From: Hyphomonadaceae bacterium
Lineage (GTDB): Bacteria; Pseudomonadota; Alphaproteobacteria; Caulobacterales; Hyphomonadaceae
Length of the DNA stretch: 33,865 nucleotides
Direction: 5' to 3'
NCBI GenBank assembly: GCA_016714495.1
Contig: JADKDU010000025.1
Coordinates: 1 to 33,865 of the forward strand
Shown: positions 8,554 to 17,088 of the stretch, in pieces
Layout: each line of letters begins with the position of its first letter
How positions within the stretch are numbered: the first letter of the stretch is position 1
The notes under the pieces: generated by a model
What the model saw: only the letters and a program-made list of their open reading frames with translations
What the model was told of the DNA's origin: nothing
Databases searched by the model: none
Position numbers and translations under genes: made by a program

Positions 8554-9854
8554 CAGCTAACGTCCGTCCCACGCTTCGTAACCTGACGGCGGCCTCATTC
8601 AAGGTCGGTTGCCTCGGCTTTGGCGGGCCGGCGGGCCAGATCGCGCTGATGCATCGGGTCTTCGTCGACGAGAAGAAGTGGATCGACGAGGATCGCTACC
8701 TGCACGCCCTGAGCTATTGCACGCTGTTGCCGGGGCCGGAAGCTCAGCAACTCGCCACCTATGTCGGCTGGCTGCTGCACGGCGTGACAGGCGGAATAAT
8801 CGCCGGACTGCTTTTCGTTCTTCCCGGCGCAGCCATCGTGTTTGCGTTGTCGTGGATCTACGTCACGGCGGGTCAGCAGCCTCTAGTGGCCGCAGCGTTC
8901 CTCGGCATCAAGGCCGCGGTCGTAGCCCTGGTGCTCGAGGCGATGATCCGTGTTGGCAAGCGCGCCCTGAAGGGGCCGGCAGCATGGCCAGTCGCCATCG
9001 CCGCCTTTCTGGCCCTGAGCGTGTGGAGTGCGCCGTTCCCCGTCGTTATCCTCGCAGCTGGAGCCGTTGGCCTTGTACTGGTGGTGCTTCAACGCAACAC
9101 CGTGGAATCGTCGCCTGAGGCGACCGCAGGAGCGCCGCCATCCGCATGGCGCGCGATGGCAACCGCGGGCGCCTGGGGCGTCGCATGGCTGGCGCCGCTC
9201 GGTCTCTCCCTTCTGGTGCTGGGACCGGTCCACGTCCTGACCCGGGTAGGACAACTATTCTCGACACTCGCCGTCGTCACCTTTGGCGGCGCCTATGCAG
9301 CGCTCGCCTATCTGCAGCAGGAGGCGGTCGATGTGCATGGCTGGCTGACAGCCAGCCAGATGATTGACGGATTGGGCCTCGCCGAGACGACGCCGGGCCC
9401 GCTCGTGCTGGTCAACGAATTCGTGGGCTTCGTTGCCGGGTGGCAAGATGGGGGAGGCCTCGCACTTGCAACGCTTTGCGCCCTCATGGCCGCTTGGTGC
9501 ACCTTTGCACCTTCATTCGTCTGGATCTTTGCGGGCGCTCCCTTTGCCGAGCGGCTGCGAGCGAACCGCTGGGCAAACGCGGCGTTGAAGGCAATCACAG
9601 CGGCAGTGCTCGGCGTGATTGCCAACCTCGCCATTTGGTTCGCCCTCCACGTCGTGTTCGGTGAGGTCGCCGTGTTGCCATTGGCGCTTGGCGCAGAAGT
9701 CCCCTTGCCTGTCTGGTCATCCTTCCAGGTCGCTGCGGCGCTGATGTGCATTGTTGCAACCATCGCTCTTCTTCGGTTCAAGGTCGGCGTCATCGCGCTT
9801 GTCCTCGGCTCAGCCGCGTGCGGCGTGGCGCTTCGCCTTTGCGGATTTGCATGA
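8550..9854 (+). CDS. chrA: Chromate transporter ChrA, long-chain type
   Basis: This inner-membrane protein of the CHR family exports chromate driven by the proton gradient. At 434 residues it is a two-domain long-chain ChrA. The N-terminal half has the family signature FGGPAGQIALMH followed by LPGPEAQQLATYVGW, and the C-terminal half repeats it as TFGGAYAALAYLQQEAV and ETTPGPLVLVNEFVGF. About ten hydrophobic segments are visible. The start is GTG overlapping the SOD stop by four bases, implying translational coupling. No chrB regulator is visible nearby, so control cannot be inferred. No well-supported gene follows for about 560 bases on the plus strand. Confidence 0.95.
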   Translation: MTANVRPTLRNLTAASFKVGCLGFGGPAGQIALMHRVFVDEKKWIDEDRYLHALSYCTLLPGPEAQQLATYVGWLLHGVTGGIIAGLLFVLPGAAIVFALSWIYVTAGQQPLVAAAFLGIKAAVVALVLEAMIRVGKRALKGPAAWPVAIAAFLALSVWSAPFPVVILAAGAVGLVLVVLQRNTVESSPEATAGAPPSAWRAMATAGAWGVAWLAPLGLSLLVLGPVHVLTRVGQLFSTLAVVTFGGAYAALAYLQQEAVDVHGWLTASQMIDGLGLAETTPGPLVLVNEFVGFVAGWQDGGGLALATLCALMAAWCTFAPSFVWIFAGAPFAERLRANRWANAALKAITAAVLGVIANLAIWFALHVVFGEVAVLPLALGAEVPLPVWSSFQVAAALMCIVATIALLRFKVGVIALVLGSAACGVALRLCGFA

Positions 9855-9977
9855 CGGGCAAGTCCGCGGTGATGATCGCGGAAGAGCCAACCATTCGGGA
9901 TCTGCGGGTTCTGAGCAAGCTTTGCCTGAGGGCGCGTACGCCCCGGCGAGGTTCTGCGTCGAACCATTGAGTCCGCA

Positions 9978-10310
9978 CTAGCCTGTAGCGGGATCACCGC
10001 CCTCAGACGACGCGCTCCGGCGGCCTACCTTCTGGCAAGGCGTGGTGCAGGCGCCGCCCTGGCGGACGGTTTCCACTTCAGCGGCGAGTGAGGCGCGCAG
10101 GTCGTCGAAGCGCAGGCGTTCTGCAACGCCTTCTCCGAAGAAGGCCAATGTCGCAAAATGGGCGATGAACTGCCGGTCGTAAGCTTTCGTCCATCCGGCA
10201 GGAAAGCGCTCGATAAATGACCGGTCGCCGCAGTATATCTGAGTGACCGGAATGCGCTCCTCAAGCGACAGACAAGCGCATTCGCGGGGCAGGGCCTGTC
10301 GATTGCGCAA
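9978..10310 (-). CDS. Unrecognised short reading frame between chrA and nthA
   Basis: The minus strand holds an open frame of about 110 codons with a plausible protein-like composition (for example IYCGDRSFIERFPAGW and FIAHFATLAFFGEGVAERL). There is no ATG at the right place; TTG at 10310 or a codon further upstream would have to serve. The C-terminal part contains two nearby cysteines (GACTTPC). I do not recognise the family and it may be the tail of a decayed gene. The rest of the 9855-10415 stretch shows only a 39-codon frame starting at the chrA stop, with no supporting evidence. The promoter of the nitrile hydratase genes should lie in 10311-10415, but no clear -35/-10 pair was identified. 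Confidence 0.3.
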   Translation of the reverse strand: MRNRQALPRECACLSLEERIPVTQIYCGDRSFIERFPAGWTKAYDRQFIAHFATLAFFGEGVAERLRFDDLRASLAAEVETVRQGGACTTPCQKVGRRSASSEGGDPATG

Positions 10311-10415
10311 TGCCAGCGTTTGAACAGGCTTTGCTCCCTCTCCGATCGGCGCGCCGAGAGACTGATTTGTCAAAAATCGACTAGGCAATTTGCCGGCGCG
10401 ACCTACTGTCTTGGG

Positions 10416-11045
10416 ATGGCGCACGATCATCACGATCACGACGACGATCACCCTGACAACGAGCTTGACCCGGTGACGGCGCGCGTCCGGGCGCTGGAAA
10501 CCATTCTTGTTGGCAAGGGGTTGGTCGATCCCGCCGCCATCGACGCCATTGTCGAGGCTTACGAGACGAAGATCGGACCTCGCAATGGCGCGCACGTCGT
10601 TGCGACGGCCTGGACCGATCCAGGCTTCGCCGCGTGGCTGAAGACCGACGCCACCGCTGCCATCGCTTCATTGGGGTATACGGGCCGCCAGGGCGAACAT
10701 ATGCGGGCGGTGTTCAACACGGAAGGCGAGCACAACCTCGTCGTTTGCACGCTGTGCTCCTGTTATCCGTGGTCGGTGCTTGGTCTCCCGCCAGTCTGGT
10801 ATAAGTCGCCGCCCTATCGTTCGCGTGCGGTCATCGATCCTCGCAGCGTGCTGGCGGAGTTCGGACTTGGGTTGCCTGCCTACACATCTATTCGTGTATG
10901 GGATTCCACGGCCGAGTTGCGCTATCTCGTCATCCCGCAGCGTCCAGCTGGGACCGAGGACCTCGACGCCGAGGCGCTTGCTGCTTTGGTAACGCGCGAC
11001 AGCATGATTGGGGCGGGCCTTGCACGAGCTCCAGGCAAGGCATGA
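10416..11045 (+). CDS. nthA: Cobalt-type nitrile hydratase alpha subunit
   Basis: Nitrile hydratase hydrates nitriles to amides in the cytoplasm as an alpha-beta heterodimer. The 209-residue product carries the metal-binding claw VCTLCSCYPW with Cys111, Cys114, Ser115 and Cys116. Threonine after the first cysteine and tyrosine after the last mark the cobalt(III) form; iron enzymes have CSLCSCT. In the family the second and third cysteines are oxidised to sulfinic and sulfenic acids. The ATG at 10416 is chosen because it yields the usual His/Asp-rich start (MAHDHHDHDDDHP); an in-frame ATG at 10320 would add 32 unlikely residues. The stop overlaps nthB by four bases. The enzyme needs cobalt, which makes the adjacent metal-transport operon of interest. 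Confidence 0.95.
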   Translation: MAHDHHDHDDDHPDNELDPVTARVRALETILVGKGLVDPAAIDAIVEAYETKIGPRNGAHVVATAWTDPGFAAWLKTDATAAIASLGYTGRQGEHMRAVFNTEGEHNLVVCTLCSCYPWSVLGLPPVWYKSPPYRSRAVIDPRSVLAEFGLGLPAYTSIRVWDSTAELRYLVIPQRPAGTEDLDAEALAALVTRDSMIGAGLARAPGKA

Positions 11046-11701
11046 ACGGGCCACAAGATCTCGGCGGCCAGATGGGCTTCGGGCTGGTTGCTCCTGAAGT
11101 CGAAGAGCCTGTGTTCCATGCGGCTTGGGAAAAGCGTGCACTCGGCCTCACTCTGTGCGCGAGCGCGCTGGGCAAATGGACGATCGACGAGAGCCGCCAC
11201 GCGCGCGAGTCGTTGCATCCGGCGGACTACTATGCGTCGAGCTATTACGAGATATGGACCAAGGCGCTTGAGGCGCTGCTGCTGCGGCATGGCTTCATCA
11301 CAGCGGCTGATCTTGCCGCGCAGCGCGCCGTCGATCTGGTGCCTGGGCCGAGTCGAATTCTGACCGCTGACAACGTCGCAGCCGCGCTGGCGCGTGGCGG
11401 GCCGTGCGACCGACCGATGGCAACCTCGCCGCGTTTTGCTGCTGGCGACCGCGTCCGCACGCGCAGGACCCATCCGACGGGTCACACCCGCCTGCCGCGT
11501 TATGCGCGGGATTGTGTTGGCACGATCGAGGCGGTGCACGGTGGCTTTGTGTTTCCGGACACCAACGCGCACGGCGCGGGCGAAGCGCAGGAATACGTTT
11601 ACACGGTCGTGTTTACCGGCGAGGAGTTGTGGGGCGAGGCGGCCAATCCCGGCCTCACCGTCAGCATCGATGCGTGGGAGAGCTATCTTGTCCCGGCTTG
11701 A
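11042..11701 (+). CDS. nthB: Nitrile hydratase beta subunit
   Basis: The 219-residue partner of NthA begins with the conserved MNGPQDLGGQMGFG, has HPADYYASSYYEIW in the middle and ends in the SH3-like barrel: FAAGDRVRTR, then HTRLPRYARDCVGTIE, and YTVVFTGEELWGE. These are standard NHase-beta features, including the arginines that contact the oxidised cysteines of the alpha subunit. ATG at 11042 overlaps the nthA stop (ATGA). The accessory frame starts inside its last codons. Length is normal for the family. Confidence 0.94.
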   Translation: MNGPQDLGGQMGFGLVAPEVEEPVFHAAWEKRALGLTLCASALGKWTIDESRHARESLHPADYYASSYYEIWTKALEALLLRHGFITAADLAAQRAVDLVPGPSRILTADNVAAALARGGPCDRPMATSPRFAAGDRVRTRRTHPTGHTRLPRYARDCVGTIEAVHGGFVFPDTNAHGAGEAQEYVYTVVFTGEELWGEAANPGLTVSIDAWESYLVPA

Positions 11702-12013
11702 TCCCGCGCCCGATGCCCTGTCTTCGCAGAACCGTGGCAGGCTGAGGCCTTTGCGATGGTGGTCGCGCTGCATGAACGCGGCCTGTTCAGCTGGAACCAG
11801 TGGGCCGATGCGCTTTCCACGCAGGTGAAAGGGCCCGGCGGCGAGAGCTATTACGCTGCATGGATCGCCGCGCTTGAAAGCCTGCTGGTATCCTTGAATG
11901 TCACCGCGACGACCGAGGTCGATGCGCTGACAGAAGCTTGGCAGCGTGCGGCGCATGCCACGCCGCATGGTCAGCCGATCCTCCTTGAGAACGATCCTGC
12001 GCGGTCGACGTGA
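11688..12013 (+). pseudogene. Nitrile hydratase accessory protein (activator/cobalt chaperone type), one frame break
   Basis: These small proteins resemble the N-terminal half of the beta subunit and help insert cobalt into NthA. The frame from TTG at 11688 reads SRLDPAPDALS. The expected family sequence AEPWQAEAFAMVVALHERGL starts at 11726 in another frame and continues through FSWNQWADAL and ESYYAAWIAALESLL to the stop at 12013. The two pieces join if one base is missing near 11721-11726, giving 108 residues, normal for the family. The first in-frame ATG after the break (11756) would remove the conserved PWQAEAF segment. Most likely it is a single-base assembly deletion or a recent mutation. 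The TTG start overlaps nthB, so translation would be coupled. Confidence 0.75.
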
Positions 12014-12430
12014 GGCAGAGTTCCCTTGAGTTGGATCGTTGCCTGCGCGTCGGAACCAACCTCGGATGTATTGCGAGACCGAATGGGCGCATACCGAGCG
12101 ACCGAGATTGGGCGAGGTCCGTTCGTATTGAACCACTGGCGCTCAGTGACGGCTTTGGGGCGACCTTGCCGTTTGTAACCTCTCGCTGCTCGGGCAGGAT
12201 GGGAGCCTATTTCTGCCACCCGTCAGAAGCGGAGAATGCTACGGTATCGTCGTCAGCTAGAACTGGCCAAGCATCCTCGAATGACGACGTCGGCGAAGTC
12301 CGGCAGTTGCCGTGAGTATGTCAGGTGGCCTTACGACATCCTCCATAATGCCTGCCTCACAAAGCCAGTCAAAACATCTCTTTCAAGCGGACCTTGGCCG
12401 TGAAATCATACTGCAAATCCAACAAGAGGC
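12014..12430 (+). other. Intergenic stretch between nitrile hydratase genes and metY
   Basis: No gene is supported here. Short frames exist on both strands (such as 12010-12315 plus and 11971-12219 minus), but none has a recognisable motif or ribosome-binding site. I looked for a SAM-responsive riboswitch ahead of metY and could not match the conserved SAM-II segments. No clear terminator hairpin with a T run was found after the accessory gene. Confidence 0.4.
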
Positions 12431-13734
12431 ATGACGAAGATGGCCAGGAAAAGCCGCCACCCGGAAACCATCGTTCTGCACGCAGGCTGGCGCGCAGATC
12501 CAACGACCGGAGCCGTGGCGCCGCCCATCTATCAAACCACATCGTTTCAGTTCCAGAGCACCGAACACGCCTCGAACCTTTTCGCCCTGAAGGAACTGGG
12601 CAACATTTACACACGCCTCGGAAATCCCACGACGGCGATCCTCGAGGAGCGGATCGCCGCGCTTGAGGGCGGAGCGGCTGCGGTCGCCTTGGCGTCGGGT
12701 CAGGCCGCCTCGGCCTTTTCGATCCAGAACCTGGCACGGGCGGGCGATAATGTGGTCAGTTCGACTGACCTCTACGGCGGCACGTGGAATCTATTTGCCA
12801 ATACGCTGAAGGATCTCGGCATCGAGGTCCGCTTCGCCGACCCGGCCGATCCAGAGTCCTTCCGGCGCGCGACGGACGACCGCACGCGCGCATATTATGC
12901 GGAGACCCTGCCCAATCCGAAGCTGGCGGTCTTCCCGATCGCAGAGGTGGCGGCCATCGGCCGACCGCTGGGCATCCCCTGATCATGGACAACACAGCCG
13001 CCCCGCTGCTCTGCCGACCGCTGTACCACGGCGCGGCCGTCGTCGTCTATTCGACCACCAAGTATATCGGCGGGCATGGCACCTCAATCGGCGGGGTCCT
13101 GATTGACGGCGGCAATTTCGACTGGGAAGCCAATCCCGAACGCCAGCCGCTCTTCAACACCCCGGATCCGAGTTACCACGGCGCGGTCTGGAGCAACGCA
13201 GTGAAGGGGTTGGGCCCGATCGCATACGCGATACGCGCACGCGTCGTCCTGTTGCGAGACCTCGGCGCGGCGATGTCGCCCTTCAATGCCTTCCAGTTCC
13301 TGCAGGGCATGGAGACGCTTCCGCTTAGGATGCCGAGGCACTGCGCCAATGCTCAGGCAGTGGTCGAGTTCCTGAAAGGCCGAAAGGACGTCGCGCAGGT
13401 CATCCACCCTTCGATCCAAATGGGGTCGATGCGAGAGCGAGCCGACAAGTATCTGTCGGGTGGCTATGGCGGCCTTGTCGGGTTCGAGCTCGTGGGCGGG
13501 CGCGAGGTTGGCCGCAAGTTCATCGACGCCCTTGAGCTGTTCTATCATGTGGCCAATATCGGCGACGCACGCAGCCTCGCCATCCATCCGGCGAGCACAA
13601 CTCATTCCCAGCTAACGCCAGAGGAGCAGCTGGCGACCGGTGTGACCGACGGCTACGTGCGGCTGTCGGTTGGCCTGGAGCACATCGAAGACATCATCGC
13701 TGATCTAGAGAACGCGCTGGCCACCGCCGGATAG
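12431..13734 (+). pseudogene. metY: O-acetylhomoserine sulfhydrylase (MetY), single-base frame break
   Basis: This is a PLP enzyme of the Cys/Met metabolism family that makes homocysteine from O-acetylhomoserine and sulfide. The N-terminal part (HPETIVLHAGWRADPTTGA, then YTRLGNPTT and ALASGQAASAF) is in one frame. It stops at a TGA just after GRPLGIP near 12981. The expected continuation LIMDNTAAPLLCRP is in the next frame and carries the PLP lysine motif STTKYIGGHGTS and the C-terminal HPASTTHSQL. One missing C in the short C run around 12975-12979 restores a 434-residue protein of normal length. This looks like a homopolymer deletion, so the gene may be intact in the organism. It stands alone and no regulatory element was recognised. 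Confidence 0.88.
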
Positions 13735-14047
13735 CCTGCCCGAGGCGGCAATCGAAAGCCCGATCCGTGTCAGACATCGCGGCGGGCGGCGGAGTCCGGC
13801 GAAGAAACGCCAGGGTCGTTAGGGCAGGATGACCGGCAGCTCTTGGCCGGCTCAGCCGGATCGCAGCGGCATCTGCTGAGCCGCAGCGCGACGCGTGTGC
13901 TGCGGGCACGCTCGGAATCTGTCTGGAGCAGGGCGGTGGCGTGATTAAGTAGGCCGTTGTGAAAGCCCGGCAGAGCCGCGTTGAGTTAACCCAACAGTTC
14001 TGCCTAAACGGGTCGTTCTAGACTTCACTTTTCAGCACCAGCCTGCA
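13735..14047. other. Intergenic stretch between metY and the kinase remnant
   Basis: About 310 bases separate two convergent genes (metY on plus, kinase remnant on minus). No gene, repeat or clear terminator is visible. One frame on the minus strand (13694-13909) has no recognisable content. Confidence 0.4.
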
Positions 14048-14683
14048 TCAGGTCGATAGAACTTCACTTACCATTTCACCCAATGGCATGCGTGCCTGCA
14101 TTCTAACTGCAAGCAGAGCCATGCCGCTCACCTTGCGTTGCACGAAAAGGGTGTCGGCAGGCGGCACGTGCCATGCGGCCCGGTCAGCTGCGATAACTTC
14201 AATGTGGCGCAGCAGCGGCTCCACAAATGAACGGTCTGCGAAGTCGAACGGACCGGGCTTGCCGACGTGCGTTATCGTCATTTTTATGATTTCATCAATC
14301 GCTTGACGGTGGCGGTGCAAAGCCGCCATCGAGATAAAACCCGCCTCGATCAGAGCCGTACAGGGCGCAAGGTGGTCGCCCGCGAGACCTGCACGCAACA
14401 GCCGACGATACGCTTCGACAGTTTGAACAGGAACACTGCGCGCAGCTCCGAAATCTAGAAGAACGATACGCCCCGTGTCCGCTTGCCAGCGATAATTGGC
14501 AAAGTTGGGATCGGTCTGCATCAAGCCGAACGCGAACAGCTCGCGCAGAGCCAGCCCCAAAGTGCGATCATGGCTGAGCCGGATGGCCCGTTCTGTCTTT
14601 CTTGCCTCCAACTGGAAGTTGCCCGCTTTACGGCCGCGGCCAACACACGCCACCCAGAAGCGGCCGTCAGGATTGACGATCAC
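14048..14683 (-). pseudogene. ABC1/UbiB (AarF) family kinase, N-terminal half missing
   Basis: The 211-residue frame contains the catalytic-loop region of the atypical ABC1 kinases, LMQTDPNFANY, followed by the metal-binding motif VLLDFGAAR, and then the helical C-terminal lobe. Full family members are about 430-450 residues and carry an N-terminal KxGQ motif and nucleotide-binding lobe before this point. None of that is found upstream, where only 140 bases separate the frame from the end of dadA. The first 30 residues also do not look like the family. I infer a 5' deletion or rearrangement whose junction lies near 14630-14820. A short remaining protein would lack ATP-binding elements and should be inactive. 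These kinases normally support ubiquinone synthesis. Confidence 0.7.
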
Positions 14684-14823
14684 ATCGCGTCAGCCAACAG
14701 GAGACAAGGTCGAGCCCGGCGCGGTAAACCGCATGGCGAGGCCGCGCGAAGGAATCGGGAGACACTGAAGGCGACGCGGTCATTCGACGGCGGCGCTCGC
14801 CGTCGAATTCGGTGGCGCGATAG

Positions 14824-16077
14824 TCAAGTGTTCCTACCAACGCCAAGACCTCTAACATCGATATCTGTAGGTCGCTTGCCGATGATATCAGCCAGGAGAC
14901 GGCCCGAACCACACGCCATCGTCCAGCCGAGCGTCCCGTGACCGGTATTGAGGTAGAGACCTTCAATCGAGGTGGAACCGATAATCGGAGGTCCGTCTGG
15001 CGTCATAGGCCTCAGGCCACACCAGAATGACGCGCGATCGAGGTCGCAAGCCCCGGGGAACAGGGTTCTGGCAGAATGTTCGAGGGCTTGGCGCCGGGCA
15101 GGTCGCAATCTGAGATCGTATCCCGCGAGCTCGGCAGTTCCGCCGATGCGGATGCGGTCGCCGAGCCGCGTTATCGCAGTCTTGTAGGTCTCGTCCATTA
15201 CGGTGGAGACGGGCGCGGCCGCAGCGTTCGTGACTTGAGCTGTCAGTGAATATCCTTTGACTGGATAGACCGGAATGCTCAGCCCGACCTGCCTTACCAA
15301 AGTCGCGGAGTGACTGCCGAGCGCGACGACATAGCCGTCAGCGTTTTTTCGGCCTCTGGATGTGATCACCGAGTTCACCCGTGGTCCATCGCCAATGATT
15401 TTCTGAACGTCGGTTTCAAACGTGAACTGCACGCCCATCTGCTTGGCCATGCTGGCAAGCTTCGACGTAAAGATCTGGCAATCGCCTGTCTCGTCGTCAG
15501 GCAGCCGCAGTCCGCCGACAATGTCCGCTTCGGACCGACTAAGCCCCGGCTCGGCTTTCAGGCAACCCCGCTTGTCGAGCGCTTCGAACGGAATTCCCAG
15601 GCCGGTGAGAACTTCCACGTCCTTGGCCATGTCCTCGAATTGCTGTTGCGTGCGGAACAACTGCAAGGTGCCTTGGCTTTGTTCGTCGTACGTAACGCCC
15701 GTCTCGGCCCGAAGCTCTCGCAAGCAGTCACGACTGTATTCCGCGATCGGCAGCATGAGGCTCTTATTCAGCGCGTAGCGCCGGGATGTGCAGTTGCGCA
15801 GCATGCTGAACAGCCACCACCACATACGTGGGTCCATTACTGGACGGACTACGAGTGGCCCGTGTCGCATCGTCAGCCATCGTAGGGCCTTCACCGGCAC
15901 GCCTGGCCCGGCCCAAGGTGAAGCGTATCCGGGAGATATCTGTCCGGCGTTCGCGAAACTGGTCTCCATGCCGGGGCCTGAGCGGCGATCGAGCACTTCC
16001 ACCTCGTGTCCGTCTCGGGCCAGGTAGTACGCCGTCGTCACGCCAATGACGCCTCCGCCGAGAACTAGGATACGCAT
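14824..16077 (-). CDS. dadA: D-amino acid dehydrogenase small subunit (DadA family)
   Basis: This FAD-dependent, membrane-associated enzyme oxidises D-amino acids to 2-oxo acids and passes electrons to quinone. The 417-residue protein starts with the Rossmann fingerprint VLGGGVIGVTTAYYLARDG and a basic/acidic strand end (EVEVLDRR), followed by ETSFANAGQISPGYASPW, a stretch diagnostic of DadA. The C-terminus has FWCGLRPMTPDGPPIIG and NTGHGTLGWTMACGSG, the FAD-contacting motif. Length and motifs are full. It is not followed by the alanine racemase often paired with it. The truncated kinase lies downstream on the same strand. Confidence 0.93.
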   Translation of the reverse strand: MRILVLGGGVIGVTTAYYLARDGHEVEVLDRRSGPGMETSFANAGQISPGYASPWAGPGVPVKALRWLTMRHGPLVVRPVMDPRMWWWLFSMLRNCTSRRYALNKSLMLPIAEYSRDCLRELRAETGVTYDEQSQGTLQLFRTQQQFEDMAKDVEVLTGLGIPFEALDKRGCLKAEPGLSRSEADIVGGLRLPDDETGDCQIFTSKLASMAKQMGVQFTFETDVQKIIGDGPRVNSVITSRGRKNADGYVVALGSHSATLVRQVGLSIPVYPVKGYSLTAQVTNAAAAPVSTVMDETYKTAITRLGDRIRIGGTAELAGYDLRLRPARRQALEHSARTLFPGACDLDRASFWCGLRPMTPDGPPIIGSTSIEGLYLNTGHGTLGWTMACGSGRLLADIIGKRPTDIDVRGLGVGRNT

Positions 16078-16183
16078 GGCCCCATCCTCCTACTTCGCGT
16101 TGTGCATTGCTGCGCGGCTGCGGTCAGGGGCAACCTGTCGCCGACCATTTGCATGCATTTCAGATGTGGCTCACAGGCGCCTG

Positions 16184-16384
16184 TCATGGAGCAAGCACGC
16201 GAGCATTGCCGCCGTTTGTTTCGATCTCTCGCCGCTTCTCGAACGCGGCCTCAATGGCCCATTCCTGTCTCAAATAATCGCCATAGAAGCGGCCGTTGAT
16301 TTTTACGTTCCAGACGCCCGAACGGTTCGTGATGAGAAGGACCGTCTCCGGCGCAGACGTCATTTGGGTCGTTGGTGTCATCAC
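16184..16384 (-). CDS. Small conserved-looking protein, possibly DUF2188-like
   Basis: The 66-residue frame reads SGVWNVKINGRFYGDYLRQE and then a helix WAIEAAFEKRREIE. The pattern of a tryptophan strand, a Gly-containing turn and an Ala-rich helix suggests a small beta-beta-alpha fold such as DUF2188. Two or three N-terminal ATG codons are possible (16384, 16381 or 16360). It lies downstream of the Rnk-like genes on the same strand. Function is unknown. Confidence 0.5.
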   Translation of the reverse strand: MMTPTTQMTSAPETVLLITNRSGVWNVKINGRFYGDYLRQEWAIEAAFEKRREIETNGGNARVLAP

Positions 16385-16426
16385 ATATCTCCAAAACGGG
16401 GCAGGTTCGGGTAGTGGCCCACGCGT

Positions 16427-16948
16427 TCACGCTGCCGCCGGCCCCGGATCTCCATCGTCAGGTGGACCGCCGTTTGTCTGATGGACACGGCCCTTCGTAG
16501 AACTCCGAATGAGCCGAAGCGAGGCCGGTGCGGTAACCGTACTGTGCGGCGAGAAGCGCCCGGGCCAGGAGGTTTCGGGCTGTTCCATGACACGACCCAG
16601 GGTGAGGACCCTGGAGCACCCTGGTCTAACGTCGAAATTCTTTGCCCATCCCTCGCGTTGGCCGAGAAGGGCAAGGCCGAAGGGCAACGTGATTGGCAGC
16701 CAACGTCGGTCGAGACCCGTTGTGCCGGTGAGAGTTGCGACATGCGTCTCCTCTCCGACTGCGTACGCAATCTGACTACCCAAGCTTGCAACATCGCGTG
16801 GGAGATCGTCAGGGAAGACGACTACGGCTGTTTCGAGCTTTGCGCGCAATTGCAGAACGAGATCATGATCTCGCTGGCTCCATTGCTCGTGAATCGAGCT
16901 TAGCGTTGTAAAGTCACCGATGGTAAGAAGGCATGGGTTGTCGTTCAT
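16427..16948 (-). CDS. Divergent Rnk/GreA-GreB C-terminal domain protein, paralogue of the next gene
   Basis: The 173-residue product shares the layout of nucleoside diphosphate kinase regulators. It has an N-terminal helical segment (IGDFTTLSSIHEQW, then RDHDLVLQLRAKLETAVVVF), then the GreA/GreB C-terminal FKBP-like domain with VASLGSQIAYAVGEE, ATLTGT, and RWLPITLPFGLALLGQREG. It corresponds to the neighbour's MGSTLEYETEAGDARTVTL and ISILTPIGVALIGLSAGD but is strongly diverged. Residues after about 130 (Pro, Ser and Gly-rich tail) do not belong to the family and may be an unrelated extension or the result of a frame break. Rnk-type proteins bind RNA polymerase near the secondary channel; this copy may have changed role. 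Confidence 0.65.
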   Translation of the reverse strand: MNDNPCLLTIGDFTTLSSIHEQWSQRDHDLVLQLRAKLETAVVVFPDDLPRDVASLGSQIAYAVGEETHVATLTGTTGLDRRWLPITLPFGLALLGQREGWAKNFDVRPGCSRVLTLGRVMEQPETSWPGRFSPHSTVTAPASLRLIRSSTKGRVHQTNGGPPDDGDPGPAAA

Positions 16949-17088
16949 CGCGGATCTCCATCCACATATGCGAGTTCTAGTCGCGAATGTCGGAAAGCCC
17001 CTGGCCGCGACTCTGCGGCACAGGGGTTAGGATCCTGCGAGGAACAAGCCTTCCATGTGAGCGACGCGGCGTGCCCGGTGATGCGCGC

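Noticed and set aside
10922..12136. Minus-strand open frame of 404 codons across nthB and the accessory gene
   Set aside because: It is antisense to well-supported nitrile hydratase genes and shows no family motif.
11971..12219. Small minus-strand gene (82 codons) between the accessory gene and metY
   Set aside because: It has no start context or recognisable motif and its upstream part overlaps the accessory gene on the other strand.
12240..12430. SAM-II riboswitch ahead of metY
   Set aside because: The conserved segments of SAM-II could not be aligned; a covariance search would be needed to support it.
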